Below are positions 44,726-53,183 of a stretch of DNA of 64,000 bases, in pieces. The stretch is from Nocardioides sp. Soil805 (GTDB lineage: Bacteria; Actinomycetota; Actinomycetes; Propionibacteriales; Nocardioidaceae). Position 1 is the first letter of the stretch. Every line of letters starts with the position of its first letter. The notes beneath the pieces are model-generated. The model worked only from the letters and a program-made list of their open reading frames with translations, was not told where the DNA came from and did no database searches. The translations under genes were made by a program, and so were the position numbers. The stretch lies in the NCBI RefSeq assembly GCF_001429625.1, contig NZ_LMSU01000001.1, forward strand, positions 191,498 through 255,497, written 5' to 3'.

Positions 44726-45632
44726 CCTCGTCCGCCCCGCCGCCGCCGACACCGCCGACGCCACTGCCGCCGACACCGCCGCTGTTGTCGCGGTGCGTAC
44801 GCCGCACGCTCCGGCCGAGCACCAGGATCCAGGTCCCCGCGACCCCGATCGCGGCCAGGACGAGGACGAAGGCGACGCCGGGCCCTCCCGTCCAGTCCAG
44901 CGCGTCGCCGTACCGGAGCAGGGCGACGACCTCGAGGACGAGGAACGCGACCCCGGTGAGGCCGAGCGGCTGCACCCGGTCGACGTCGTCGATCAGCCGG
45001 GCGTGGGCCGCCGCCCACCCCAGGCCGACGAGCCAGGCACCGACGGCGCGCGCCGTGAGGTCGGTGAGGGCCCACGGCCAGCCGTCGGCGGCCCACCCGG
45101 GCGCGAGCAGCAGCGCCACCCCGCCCGCGAGCAGGACGACGGCCAGGACGACGAGCAGCAGCCGCAGCCCGGCGGGCAGCCGGTGCAGGGTCGCGCGCGG
45201 GCCGGGGACGCGGGTCGTCGCCTGGAGGGCGAGGGCCACGAGCATGGCGACGGGCACGCCCGCGTAGATCGCCAGCCAGCCCCACGTCACCAGCCGCGCG
45301 CTGGTGGCGAAGCCGGGGCCGAGGTGGAACTTGTCGAGGTGGACGAGGGTCACGACGAGGGTGAGCGAGGTGAAGACCAGCACCGTCCACACGGTGAGCC
45401 TCGCCCGTCCCCACCCCGGCGACCGCGCTCCGGCGATCTCCAGGACCGCGCTCGACCAGTACGCCGCGCCGAGGAAGACCGCGGTCATCGGCACGTCGAT
45501 CGTCCAGGCGAACCAGTCGGCCGTGCGCAGCGGGAAGACGGTGAGCTGGAGCCCGGCCAGGAACACCAGGACCGCGGCCACCACCAGGATGACCCGCATC
45601 GGCCGGACGACCGCGACGTCCCGCCCGGTCAC
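44685..45632 (-). CDS. Multi-helix membrane protein, unknown function
   Basis: Not recognised. The 315 residues contain about eight hydrophobic helices between residues 12 and 275, with few charged residues and a conserved-looking VHLDKFHLGPG loop. The C-terminal 45 residues are soluble and contain a glycine run (SGGVGGSGVGGVGGGGAD) encoded by a GCC/GCCG-rich stretch. The GTG start overlaps the stop of the upstream flavoprotein gene (GTGA), so it is coupled to it. The last 41 bases overlap the convergent phospholipase-D-like gene. Confidence 0.75.
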   Translation of the reverse strand: MTGRDVAVVRPMRVILVVAAVLVFLAGLQLTVFPLRTADWFAWTIDVPMTAVFLGAAYWSSAVLEIAGARSPGWGRARLTVWTVLVFTSLTLVVTLVHLDKFHLGPGFATSARLVTWGWLAIYAGVPVAMLVALALQATTRVPGPRATLHRLPAGLRLLLVVLAVVLLAGGVALLLAPGWAADGWPWALTDLTARAVGAWLVGLGWAAAHARLIDDVDRVQPLGLTGVAFLVLEVVALLRYGDALDWTGGPGVAFVLVLAAIGVAGTWILVLGRSVRRTHRDNSGGVGGSGVGGVGGGGADEVREGDAAARGRTR

Positions 45633-47347
45633 GGGTGCGCCCCCGAGGACGCGGCGGCGGACCGCTCGAGCGGGTGCGCCGCCAGGTAGCCGTGGAGCAG
45701 GGCGATCACCGTGGCCCCGTCCCCCACCGCGGTCGCGACCCGCTTGATCGACCCGGACCGCACGTCGCCGACGGCGAAGACCCCGGGCAGGCTGGTCTCC
45801 AGCGGGAGCCGGGCCTGTCCCTGCGCCATCCCGGCGGCGTCGGCCGGGTCGGGGCCGGTGCGCACGAAGCCGGCGTCGTCACGGGCGACCTCGTCGGGCA
45901 GCCAGGACGTGCGCGGCACCGACCCGATGAGCACGAAGAGGCCCGCCGCGGGGACCTCCTCGGTCCCGCCGCCGCGCGGGTCCCCCACGGTGAGGCCGGC
46001 CAGGCAGCCGTCGGCCTCGCGTCCGCCCAGCACGGCCGACCGGTAGCGGATCGCGACGTTGCGGGTCGCCTCCAGCTGGGCGATGAGGTAGTCGGACATG
46101 CTCGCGGCCAGCGTGGGACCACGGACCAGGAGCGTGACGTGGCGCGCGTAGCGGGCGAGGTGCAGGGCCGCCTGGCCTGCCGAGTTGCCCCCGCCGACGA
46201 CGTACACCTCCTGTCCGGTCATCGACGGCGCCTCGGAGACGGCGGCGCCGTAGTAGACGCCGCGGCCGACGAGCCCCTCGAGCTCGGGGACGTCGAGGCG
46301 GCGGTAGTCGACGCCGGTGGCGATCACCACGCTCCTGCCCCGCACCACGCTGCCGTCGGACATCGAGACGGTGCGCAGCATCCCCTCCGCGCCCAGGCCC
46401 TGGACCTGCCGCATGAACGAGTACTCGGTCCCGAAGGCCCACGCCTGCTGGAAGGAGCGGTAGGCCAGGTGCGCCCCGCTGACCCCGCGCGAGAACCCGG
46501 GGTAGTTGCGGATCAGCGACGAGGTCCCGGCCTGACCCCCCACCGCCTGTTGCTCGACGACCAGGGTGGAGAGGCCCTCCGAGGAGGCGTAGACCGCCGC
46601 GGCGAGGCCGCTCGGACCGGCGCCGACGACCACGACGTCGTACACGTGGTCGGCCGGGGGCGGGCGGGTGAGCCCGAAGGCGTCGGCGATCTCCAGGTCG
46701 GTGGGCGCGACGAGCGTCGTGGGCGGCGAGGTGAAGGCCAGGACCACGACCGGCAGGTCCGGGTCCTCCAGGCCGAGGTCGGCCAGCATCCGCTGGCCCG
46801 CGTCGGTGCCGGCGTCGTGGAAGGCGAGCGGGATGTGGTTGCGCCCGAAGGAGTCGCGCAGGGAGTGGGTGCGCTCGTCGCGCTGCTCCCCGATGAGCCG
46901 CACCGCCTCGAAGCCGATGCCCTGGGCGAGGTGCCAGTCGTCGAGGGCGTCGACCAGGGCGCCGTGGAACTCCTCGTCGCGGCGTCGCTCCGGCCGCAGC
47001 ACCAGCAGCTCGGCATGGCCGTGCGCGATCGCCGCGAAGACCGTGGAGGTGCTTTCGAAGTCACCCCAGACCGCCGCGACCACCCGCTTGGCGGACGGGT
47101 GCAGGGCGTAGGCGCGGCGCAGGAAGTCGAGCCCGTCGCGGTCGCCGGGGCCGTAGCAGCCGATGACCAGGGCCACCTGGCGGTGCCACCGCCGCAACCC
47201 CTCCAGCACCGCACGGGCGTGGGCGTAGTCGGCGCACACGACGACCTCGTAGTCGCCGCCGTAGCGCCGGCGCAGCTCCGCGGCGAGCACCTCGCGGGAG
47301 GTGGGGTCGGTGGTGGCCAGCAGCAGGACGGGATCGAGGTCCTCCAT
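45629..47347 (-). CDS. Fused pseudo-receiver / thioredoxin-reductase-like flavoprotein
   Basis: A 572-residue three-part protein. Residues 6-130 have the receiver fold, but the phospho-acceptor Asp is missing: LVIGCYGPGDRDG stands where LVLLDxxMPGxDG is usual. Residues 155-240 resemble a thioredoxin/glutaredoxin fold without a CxxC. Residues 250-560 are a thioredoxin-reductase-like flavoprotein with VVVGAGPSGLAAAVYASSEG, VYVVGGGNSAGQAALHLA and GVFAVGDVRSGSIKR; where TrxR has CATC this protein has GAAV. It can bind FAD and NADPH but cannot do dithiol exchange itself. The ATG at 47347 follows GGAGGGG. Confidence 0.87.
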   Translation of the reverse strand: MEDLDPVLLLATTDPTSREVLAAELRRRYGGDYEVVVCADYAHARAVLEGLRRWHRQVALVIGCYGPGDRDGLDFLRRAYALHPSAKRVVAAVWGDFESTSTVFAAIAHGHAELLVLRPERRRDEEFHGALVDALDDWHLAQGIGFEAVRLIGEQRDERTHSLRDSFGRNHIPLAFHDAGTDAGQRMLADLGLEDPDLPVVVLAFTSPPTTLVAPTDLEIADAFGLTRPPPADHVYDVVVVGAGPSGLAAAVYASSEGLSTLVVEQQAVGGQAGTSSLIRNYPGFSRGVSGAHLAYRSFQQAWAFGTEYSFMRQVQGLGAEGMLRTVSMSDGSVVRGRSVVIATGVDYRRLDVPELEGLVGRGVYYGAAVSEAPSMTGQEVYVVGGGNSAGQAALHLARYARHVTLLVRGPTLAASMSDYLIAQLEATRNVAIRYRSAVLGGREADGCLAGLTVGDPRGGGTEEVPAAGLFVLIGSVPRTSWLPDEVARDDAGFVRTGPDPADAAGMAQGQARLPLETSLPGVFAVGDVRSGSIKRVATAVGDGATVIALLHGYLAAHPLERSAAASSGAHP

Positions 47348-47410
47348 GGTGGGCCCCCCTCCGACGCCTCCAGCAGTGGCGTCGACGCTACTCGCGCGGT
47401 CGGGTCGCAG

Positions 47411-47431
47411 CGACCCCACAAATGGGGGTCG
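47411..47431 (-). terminator. Hairpin after the AlkA-type glycosylase gene
   Basis: CGACCCC (47411-47417) pairs with GGGGTCG (47425-47431) across a 7-base A-rich loop, adjoining the stop codon of the glycosylase gene at 47432-47434. Confidence 0.6.
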
Positions 47432-48385
47432 TCAGGGCGTACGACGCCCGGTGCCGCCGGTGGGCAGGTGCGTCGGGACGCTCATCCGCGGACCCCGTCG
47501 CGGCCGGGACTGCCCGCCGGCGCACGCCAGCGCGGCGGCCCGCCCGCGCTGCGGACGGTAGGGCTCGAGCGCCACGGCCAACTCCTCGTCGGTGATGTCG
47601 TGCCCGAAGAGCGCCCAGCCGACGTGGTTGGCCAGGTGGTAGTCGCCGAAGCTCACGGCGTCGGGATCACCCAGCGCCCGCTGGCGCACCTCGGCGCTCG
47701 TCCACACGCCGATGCCCCGCACCGACCGGATCCGCCGGTCGAACTCGGCGGGCGGTGCGTCGACCAGCCGCTCGAGGGAGGCCGCGACCCGGCACGCGGT
47801 GACCAGGGTGCGGGACTGGGCCGGCTCGACGCCCAGGCGCAGCCACTCCCAGGACGGGATCCGGGCCAGCGCCTCCGGCTCGGGCTGCACGTGCAGGCGC
47901 AGCTCCCCGACCACCGCGGCCGGCCCGGGAGCCGGCTCGCCGTGGCGCACCACCAGCTGGCGGAACGCCCCGAACGCCTGCTTGCCGGTCACCTTCTGCT
48001 CCAGGATCGAGGGCACCAGCGCCTCCATGACCCGCCGGCTGGCGCCCAGGCGCCAGTGCGGCCGCCGCCGCCAGCCCTCCGCCACGGCCGGGTGGAGCGG
48101 CTCGAAGCCCTCCGGGTCGTCCGCCGCGCCCAGCAGCGAGGGCATGGACTCCAGGACCCACGACGCGCCCGCGCCCCACGCCGTACCGACCACGACGCCG
48201 TCGGCGGGACGCGGCTCCACGCACAGCGTCGCGGGCCCGTCGGGGGTGCGGGTGGCGCGCCACACGCGCCCGCGCAGGTCGGTGCGCTGGGTCGGGTCCC
48301 CGGCCCCGCGCCGCTGCTGGGCCAGGACCGACGTCGCGTCGCACGGCCACTCCGGCCGCCACTCCCTGGTCAGTGCCTCACCCAC
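47432..48385 (-). CDS. HhH-GPD DNA-3-methyladenine glycosylase (AlkA type)
   Basis: A 317-residue base-excision repair enzyme. The N-terminal half is the AlkA-like wedge domain (WGAGASWVLESMPSLLG). The core has LVPSILEQKVTGKQAFGAFRQLV, the helix-hairpin-helix VRGIGVWTSAEV (222-233) and the catalytic Asp248 in SFGDYHLANHVGWAL. It would release alkylated purines from DNA. No Ada or AraC domain is fused. The GTG at 48385 follows TACCGT by 6 bases. Unlike uvrB and the ligase gene it has no PafBC-type element. Confidence 0.9.
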   Translation of the reverse strand: MGEALTREWRPEWPCDATSVLAQQRRGAGDPTQRTDLRGRVWRATRTPDGPATLCVEPRPADGVVVGTAWGAGASWVLESMPSLLGAADDPEGFEPLHPAVAEGWRRRPHWRLGASRRVMEALVPSILEQKVTGKQAFGAFRQLVVRHGEPAPGPAAVVGELRLHVQPEPEALARIPSWEWLRLGVEPAQSRTLVTACRVAASLERLVDAPPAEFDRRIRSVRGIGVWTSAEVRQRALGDPDAVSFGDYHLANHVGWALFGHDITDEELAVALEPYRPQRGRAAALACAGGQSRPRRGPRMSVPTHLPTGGTGRRTP

Positions 48386-48391
48386 ACCGCG

Positions 48392-48397
48392 ACGGTA
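48392..48397 (-). promoter_or_regulatory. -10 box of AlkA-type gene
   Basis: On the minus strand TACCGT ends 6 bases before the GTG at 48385. The divergent kynA -10 lies only 15 bases away. Confidence 0.55.
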
Positions 48398-48412
48398 GAC
48401 GACCCCACCGAC

Positions 48413-48418
48413 TACCTT
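48413..48418 (+). promoter_or_regulatory. -10 box of kynA
   Basis: TACCTT ends 6 bases before the ATG at 48425, predicting a leaderless message. Confidence 0.6.
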
Positions 48419-48424
48419 CCTGCC

Positions 48425-49294
48425 ATGGGTGAATCCAGGACCGGCGAGAGCGGCAACCGGCGCGAGATCGAGCCGACCATCGAGCGCGACTTCAGCAGCC
48501 AGATGTCGTACGGCGACTACCTGCGCCTCGACCTGCTCCTCGCCGCCCAGCGGCCCCAGAGCGACCCGCCGCAGCACGACGAGCTGCTGTTCATCGTCCA
48601 GCACCAGACCAGCGAGCTGTGGCTCAAGCTGATGGTCCACGAGCTGCGCTCCGCGCGGGACCTGCTGGCCTCCGACGACCTCGCGCCCGCGCTCAAGCGG
48701 CTGGCCCGGGTCAAGCACATCCAGCGGGTGCTCACCGACCAGTGGGCGGTGCTGGCCACCCTCACCCCGAGCGAGTACGCCGAGATCCGGCCCTTCCTGG
48801 CCACCTCGTCGGGCTTCCAGTCCGCGCAGTACCGCGAGGTCGAGTTCCTGCTCGGCAACAAGGACGCCGACATGGTCCGCGTCTTCGGCCACGACCCCAC
48901 GGCGCACGGCGCGCTCTCCGCGCTGCTGGCCGAGCCCTCGCTGTACGACGAGTTCCTCCGCCTCCTCGCGCGGCAGGGGTACGCCGTCCCGGCCGACGTC
49001 CTGGACCGCGACGTGACCGTCCCGCACGCCCTCTCCCCCGGCCTCGTCGACGTCTTCGCGACCGTCTACGCCGCGCCGTCGGAGCACTGGGGCATCTACG
49101 AGACCTGCGAGGAGCTGGTCGACGTGGAGGACAACTTCCAGCAGTGGCGCTTCCGCCACCTGCAGGTCGTGCAGCGGACCATCGGCCACAAGGTCGGCAC
49201 CGGCGGCTCCAGCGGCGTCGACTTCCTGCGCCGGGCGCTGGACCTGACGTTCTTCCCCGAGCTGTTCGCGGTGCGCACGCGCGTCGGGGAGTGA
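48425..49294 (+). CDS. kynA: Tryptophan 2,3-dioxygenase
   Basis: The haem enzyme that opens the indole ring of L-tryptophan to N-formylkynurenine, the first step of the kynurenine pathway. It has 289 residues, the normal bacterial length. LLFIVQHQTSELWLK holds the active-site His, FQSAQYREVEFLLGNK lines the pocket, and the axial haem His is in WRFRHLQVVQRTIGHK, just before GTGGSSGVDFL. Kynurenine formamidase and kynureninase are not adjacent. It is a single-gene unit, convergent with the hypothetical gene one base away. Confidence 0.95.
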   Translation: MGESRTGESGNRREIEPTIERDFSSQMSYGDYLRLDLLLAAQRPQSDPPQHDELLFIVQHQTSELWLKLMVHELRSARDLLASDDLAPALKRLARVKHIQRVLTDQWAVLATLTPSEYAEIRPFLATSSGFQSAQYREVEFLLGNKDADMVRVFGHDPTAHGALSALLAEPSLYDEFLRLLARQGYAVPADVLDRDVTVPHALSPGLVDVFATVYAAPSEHWGIYETCEELVDVEDNFQQWRFRHLQVVQRTIGHKVGTGGSSGVDFLRRALDLTFFPELFAVRTRVGE

Positions 49295-49295
49295 G

Positions 49296-49925
49296 TCAGG
49301 CGCCGCGCTCGATCGTGGTGACCACGTCGGTGACCGACGGGCGGCGCGGGGCCGAGGAGAAGCCGAAGCGGCACGGCGGGTCGACGGGCGCGAGCGCGCC
49401 GAGGTCCCGGCCGTGCCACGTGCCGGCCAGCGCCGTCACCGCCCGCGCCGACGTCGCGCCGTACCACTCCCGGCGTTCCTGACCCGCGGTCCCGCGGGTG
49501 CGGACGCCACGCATCACCACCCGGGCGACCGGGTCCGTCAGGGCGCACCAGGCGGGCGAGGTGGCGACCCGGGCCGGCACGAGCCCCAGCAGCACGCCGA
49601 CCGGAGTGCGGCCACCGATGGTCAGGTCCAGGGCCAGCGGTCCCGACCCCACCCGCCACCCGTGCTGGGTGTCGCGGACCTCGACGGGCGCGATGACGAC
49701 CTCGTCGAAGGTGTAGGTCGCGGACACGAAGTCCCGGGTGCGCTCGTCGGGGGCGAGGAGCACCCGGTGCCCCGCGGCGTCCTCGACCATCAGGTCGGCG
49801 AAGGGTCCCCACGGGCCGTCGTCCCAGCGGCCGACGACGACGCGTACGCCGCTCGCGCTGCCGACGCCGGCGATCCGGCCGCTGAAGCGCTCCCGCACCC
49901 TCGTCGTCCTCCGCACGCGCCGCAT
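49296..49925 (-). CDS. Conserved actinobacterial protein of unknown function
   Basis: No named domain recognised. The 209 residues start very basic (MRRVRRTTRVRERF), followed by a beta-rich core: RIAGVGSASGVRVVVGRW, ADLMVEDAAGHRVLLAPDE, FVSATYTFDEV and PLALDLTIGGRTPVGVLLGLVPA. No signal peptide, helix pair or catalytic motif stands out. I recall similar proteins, with this RIAGVG-GVRVVVGRW opening, in related genera. The ATG at 49925 is preceded by GGGGTGG. It sits head to head with the ligase gene, whose damage promoter lies in the 81 bases between their starts. Confidence 0.68.
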   Translation of the reverse strand: MRRVRRTTRVRERFSGRIAGVGSASGVRVVVGRWDDGPWGPFADLMVEDAAGHRVLLAPDERTRDFVSATYTFDEVVIAPVEVRDTQHGWRVGSGPLALDLTIGGRTPVGVLLGLVPARVATSPAWCALTDPVARVVMRGVRTRGTAGQERREWYGATSARAVTALAGTWHGRDLGALAPVDPPCRFGFSSAPRRPSVTDVVTTIERGA

Positions 49926-49977
49926 CGTGCCACCCCGGCGAACGGCGTGGCCCGACGGTCCCGGCGGGTGAGCCCCG

Positions 49978-50000
49978 TTGTCGGTGGTCGGAGGCAGGAT
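49978..50000 (+). promoter_or_regulatory. PafBC-type (RecA-NDp-like) promoter of DNA ligase
   Basis: TTGTCGGTG (49978-49986), 8 bases, then CAGGAT (49995-50000) and 6 bases to the ATG at 50007. The first element and the spacing match the LexA-independent damage promoter exactly; the -10 is a variant. Confidence 0.75.
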
Positions 50001-50006
50001 GGCCCC

Positions 50007-51518
50007 ATGTTCCTCGCCGACCTCGTCGCCACCTCGCAGGCCGTGGGCGCCACCCGCTCGCGCAAGGCCAAGGCCGAGTCCCTCGCCGCGGCGCTGCGGC
50101 GCGCCGAGCCCGACGAGCTCGAGACCGTGGTGGCCTACCTCGGCGGCACCCTGCGCCAGCGGCGCACCGGCCTGGGGTGGCGCGGCGTCAGCGACCTCCC
50201 GGAGCCCGCCGACGCACCGACCCTGACGGTGAGCGAGGTGCACCAGACCTTCGAGGACATCAGCCGGATCGCCGGCGCCGGGTCCCAGGCGCGGCGCAAG
50301 GCTGCCGTCGCCGACCTCTTCGGCCGCGCCACCGTCGACGAGCAGGCGTGGCTGCGCGGCCTCGTCACCGGCGAGGTCCGGCAGGGCGCCCTCGACGCGC
50401 AGGTCCAGGAGGCCGTGGCCGCGGTCGCGGAGGTCCCCCTGGCGTCCGTCCGCCGCGCCGCGATGCTCGCCGGCAGCACCCTCGCCGCCGCGGTCGCCGC
50501 CTTCCACGGGGGCGAGGAGGCGCTGGCCGCCATCGGCCTGGAGGTGGGTCGCCCAGTGCTGCCGATGCTGGCCTCGAGCGCCCCCGACGTGGCGGCGGCG
50601 CTCGACAAGATGGCCGGCCGCCCGGTCGCCATCGACGCCAAGCTCGACGGCATCCGCATCCAGGTCCACCGCGACGGCGACGAGGTCCTCGTGGTCACCC
50701 GCAGCCTCGACGACATCACCGGCCGGCTGCCCGAGGTCGTGGAGATCGCCCGCTCGCTGCCCGCGCGCCGGTTCGTCCTCGACGGCGAGGCGCTGGTGCT
50801 GGCCGACGACGGCCGCCCCCGGCCCTTCCAGGAGACCTCGTCCCGCACCGCACAGGCCGGCGGCGGCGTCGTCGCGCCGTACTTCTTCGACGTCCTGCAC
50901 GTCGACGACCGCGACCTGCTCGACGAGCCCGGCCACGAGCGCCTCGCGGTCCTCGACGGCCTGGTCCCCGAGCAGCACCGCGTCGGCCGGCTGGTCACCG
51001 ACGACGCGGACGCGGCCCGGGAGTTCGTCGCCGCCACCCTGGCCGCCGGCCACGAGGGGGTCGTCGTCAAGGACCTCGACGCCCGCTACGAGGCCGGTCG
51101 CCGCGGTGCCGGCTGGATCAAGGTCAAGCCGGTCCACACCCTCGACCTGGTGGTGCTCGCCGTCGAGTGGGGCAGCGGCCGGCGGCGGGGCTGGCTCTCC
51201 AACATCCACCTCGGTGCCCGGGACCCCGAGGGCGGCGGCTTCGTCATGCTGGGCAAGACGTTCAAGGGCATGACCGACGAGATGCTCGCCTGGCAGACCG
51301 AGCGCTTCACCGAGCTGGCGACATCCCCCGCCGACCGCAGCGAGTACGTCGTGCACGTGCGTCCCGAGCAGGTCGTGGAGATCGCCTTCGACGGCCTGCA
51401 GCGCTCGACCCGCTACCCCGGCGGTGTGGCCCTGCGGTTCGCGCGGGTGCTGCGCTACCGCGACGACAAGCAGGCGCACGAGGCGGACACGATCGAGGAC
51501 GTGCGCGCACTCCTCTGA
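50007..51518 (+). CDS. ATP-dependent DNA ligase (LigB-like)
   Basis: A 503-residue ATP-dependent ligase, additional to the NAD-dependent LigA expected elsewhere. Residues 1-190 form the helical N-terminal DNA-binding domain (LATSQAV, VSEVHQTFEDISRIAGAGSQ). The adenylation lysine is Lys212 in AKLDGIRIQVHR, motif IV is GEALVLAD, and motif V is GWIKVKP. The OB-fold tail ends with VRPEQVVEIAFDGLQRS. It joins nicks in duplex DNA during repair. Its damage-type promoter predicts induction by DNA damage. It is tail to tail, without any gap, with the LRR gene. Confidence 0.94.
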   Translation: MFLADLVATSQAVGATRSRKAKAESLAAALRRAEPDELETVVAYLGGTLRQRRTGLGWRGVSDLPEPADAPTLTVSEVHQTFEDISRIAGAGSQARRKAAVADLFGRATVDEQAWLRGLVTGEVRQGALDAQVQEAVAAVAEVPLASVRRAAMLAGSTLAAAVAAFHGGEEALAAIGLEVGRPVLPMLASSAPDVAAALDKMAGRPVAIDAKLDGIRIQVHRDGDEVLVVTRSLDDITGRLPEVVEIARSLPARRFVLDGEALVLADDGRPRPFQETSSRTAQAGGGVVAPYFFDVLHVDDRDLLDEPGHERLAVLDGLVPEQHRVGRLVTDDADAAREFVAATLAAGHEGVVVKDLDARYEAGRRGAGWIKVKPVHTLDLVVLAVEWGSGRRRGWLSNIHLGARDPEGGGFVMLGKTFKGMTDEMLAWQTERFTELATSPADRSEYVVHVRPEQVVEIAFDGLQRSTRYPGGVALRFARVLRYRDDKQAHEADTIEDVRALL

Positions 51519-52193
51519 TCAGCCGTCCCACGGCAGGCTCGCCGTGAGGTCCTCGATGGACGGATCCATGCCGTCGACCGCCATGACCCGGACCCGCTCC
51601 AGGCGTGGGAGGTCCATCAGGGGCGAATAGTCCTTGTCGTCGACGACGACCGTGTGGAGCAGCAGGTCGGTGAGCACGCGCAGCTCGCGCAGGAAGCCGA
51701 TGGACGGCAGGTGGGCGTTCCTCGGCGTCGTCCAGCTGCCACCGAGCTCGAGCCTCGTCAGGGTCGTCAACCGACCGATCGGTGACGGGTGCTCGATCTC
51801 CCGGAAGCCCTCGATGGCCAGCGACCGCAGCTCCGGGAGGACGGCGAGCGGCTCGACCGTGGTCACCCGCGACGCGCCTCGCAGGGAGAGGTCGTGCAGG
51901 TGCGACATGCCGCCCAGGGGCGACAGGTCCGAGTAGTCACCCCACTTCACCGAGAGGGACTCCAGCTGCTGTTGCCCGGCCAGTGCCTCGAACAGCCGTG
52001 CCGGAGTCCGGCTGGTGAGCTCCAGTCGCCTGATCGGCGACGACCCCGCCGCGAGGAACGTGACCCAGTCCGCCACGACACGACGGGCGGCTGAGGCCGA
52101 GTACCCGGTGCCGAGCTGCGTCGCCCGCACCCGGATCGCCTCCTCGCCGTCGTACTCGGCGACGGAGACGATGGTGGGAGGCTGGGACGTCAT
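51519..52193 (-). CDS. Leucine-rich-repeat-like protein
   Basis: The 224-residue protein has a 50-residue unique front part, then repeating units of about 22-25 residues with the spacing LxxLxLxx: RRLELTSRTPARLFEAL, LESLSVKWGDYSDLSPLGGM, LHDLSLRGASRVTTVEPLAVL, LRSLAIEGFREIEHPSPIGRL, LTRLELGGSWTTPRNAHLP, LTDLLLHTVV. That is a small right-handed LRR solenoid of about six turns. No signal peptide is seen, so it is cytoplasmic. Function unknown; the fold usually binds proteins. CAGGAT lies 7 bases before the ATG at 52193. Confidence 0.75.
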   Translation of the reverse strand: MTSQPPTIVSVAEYDGEEAIRVRATQLGTGYSASAARRVVADWVTFLAAGSSPIRRLELTSRTPARLFEALAGQQQLESLSVKWGDYSDLSPLGGMSHLHDLSLRGASRVTTVEPLAVLPELRSLAIEGFREIEHPSPIGRLTTLTRLELGGSWTTPRNAHLPSIGFLRELRVLTDLLLHTVVVDDKDYSPLMDLPRLERVRVMAVDGMDPSIEDLTASLPWDG

Positions 52194-52245
52194 GGGCCCG
52201 ATCCTGCCCGCTGACGGCTCGCGGAACGCGCCCCGGCGCGCGGCG

Positions 52246-53013
52246 TCACCGGCGGGTCGCCACCCACAGCTCCTCGGCCGGCCACCGGGTCGCCCACTCC
52301 TGCGACACGATCTCGTAGAACGGGTGGTCGAGGCCGTCCGCCGGTGCGTACATCTCGTGCAGGGCCTCGACGACGAAGCCCGCACCGCGGAGCAGCCGGA
52401 CCCACTCCCCGTGCGAGGGATGGAACTCGAAACCGCCTCCGGGCCACTCCACGCGGTGGGCCTCGCGCTGGCCGCGCAGCAGCCGGTCCCCCGCCACCCC
52501 GCCGTCCGCCGGGACGCAGAGCGTCGACAGGGTGCTGTTGGTCAGGAACACCAGGCGCCCACCCGGCCGCAGGACCCTCGCGGCCTCGGGCAGCCACCGC
52601 TCGGGGTCGCACCAGGCGGCCGCCCCGTGCTCGCTCACGACGAGGTCGAAGCGCCCGTCGGCCAGGGGGACCCGCTCGGCGTCGCCCTGCACGAGGGGGA
52701 AGCCGGGACCCAGCCGGGCCTGGAGGCGCCGGGCGGTGGCGAGCTGCTCACCCGAGAAGTCCAGGGCGACCGGCCGGGCTCCTGCGCGCGCGAGCCAGGC
52801 GGCGACGTACGCCGTCCCGCACGCGAGGTCCAGGACGTCCAGGCCGCGCACGTCACCGAGCACCCCGAGCTCTCGCTCGGGTGCGGAGAACAGGCCCCAC
52901 ACCATCTCCGGCCGGCGCCACATGCCCTCGGCCGCGCCGTCGGTGAAGCGCTCGTTGACGATCGCCCAGAGCCTCCGGTTCCAGGCGATCTCCGTGGTGC
53001 GGTCCTCGGACAC
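52246..53013 (-). CDS. Class I SAM-dependent methyltransferase
   Basis: A 255-residue methyltransferase with motif I LDVLDLACGTAYVAAWLA, then VALDFSGEQLATARRLQ (motif II) and FDLVVSEHGAAAWCDPERWLPEAARVLRPGGRLVFLTNS (motifs III-IV). Its substrate is unknown. The start is one of two in-frame GTGs (53013 or 53019) behind GGGGGAG; 53013 is preferred for its 9-base spacing. It is divergent from the TetR gene. The divergent region contains a very large palindrome and a second repeat, so its expression is likely to be tied to that regulator. Confidence 0.83.
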   Translation of the reverse strand: MSEDRTTEIAWNRRLWAIVNERFTDGAAEGMWRRPEMVWGLFSAPERELGVLGDVRGLDVLDLACGTAYVAAWLARAGARPVALDFSGEQLATARRLQARLGPGFPLVQGDAERVPLADGRFDLVVSEHGAAAWCDPERWLPEAARVLRPGGRLVFLTNSTLSTLCVPADGGVAGDRLLRGQREAHRVEWPGGGFEFHPSHGEWVRLLRGAGFVVEALHEMYAPADGLDHPFYEIVSQEWATRWPAEELWVATRR

Positions 53014-53057
53014 CTGCACAGTCTCCCCCGACGGGCCGTCCCCGGACCCCGCTCTGT

Positions 53058-53133
53058 CGCTGTAACGCGCCGTCCACCAACCTCCACACCCCACCGGTGG
53101 GGTGTGGAGTCACTGTCACGGCGCGTTACAGCG
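53058..53133. repeat. 76-bp nested palindrome in a divergent promoter region
   Basis: The outer arms 53058-53073 and 53118-53133 are perfect 16-bp complements containing TGTAACGCG and CGCGTTACA. The core 53082-53109 is a perfect 28-bp palindrome centred on CACC|GGTG. The 8-base spacers on either side are unrelated. It could extrude as a cruciform or hold two classes of operator. Confidence 0.75.
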
Positions 53134-53183
53134 GGCTCGGGGCCCGGGACCCCGTCGGGACCCGCCGCGGAGGGCGTCACAGT

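Noticed and set aside
39342..44776. Very long minus-strand open frames (over 1000 codons) across uvrB, the kelch gene and the phospholipase-D region
   Set aside because: They are Arg/Gly/Pro-rich shadows caused by high GC; only the kelch lipoprotein part in one of them has family features and a sensible start.
45635..48420. Long plus-strand open frame leading into kynA
   Set aside because: It is the reverse shadow of the flavoprotein and glycosylase genes; the true kynA start at 48425 follows a clear -10 box.
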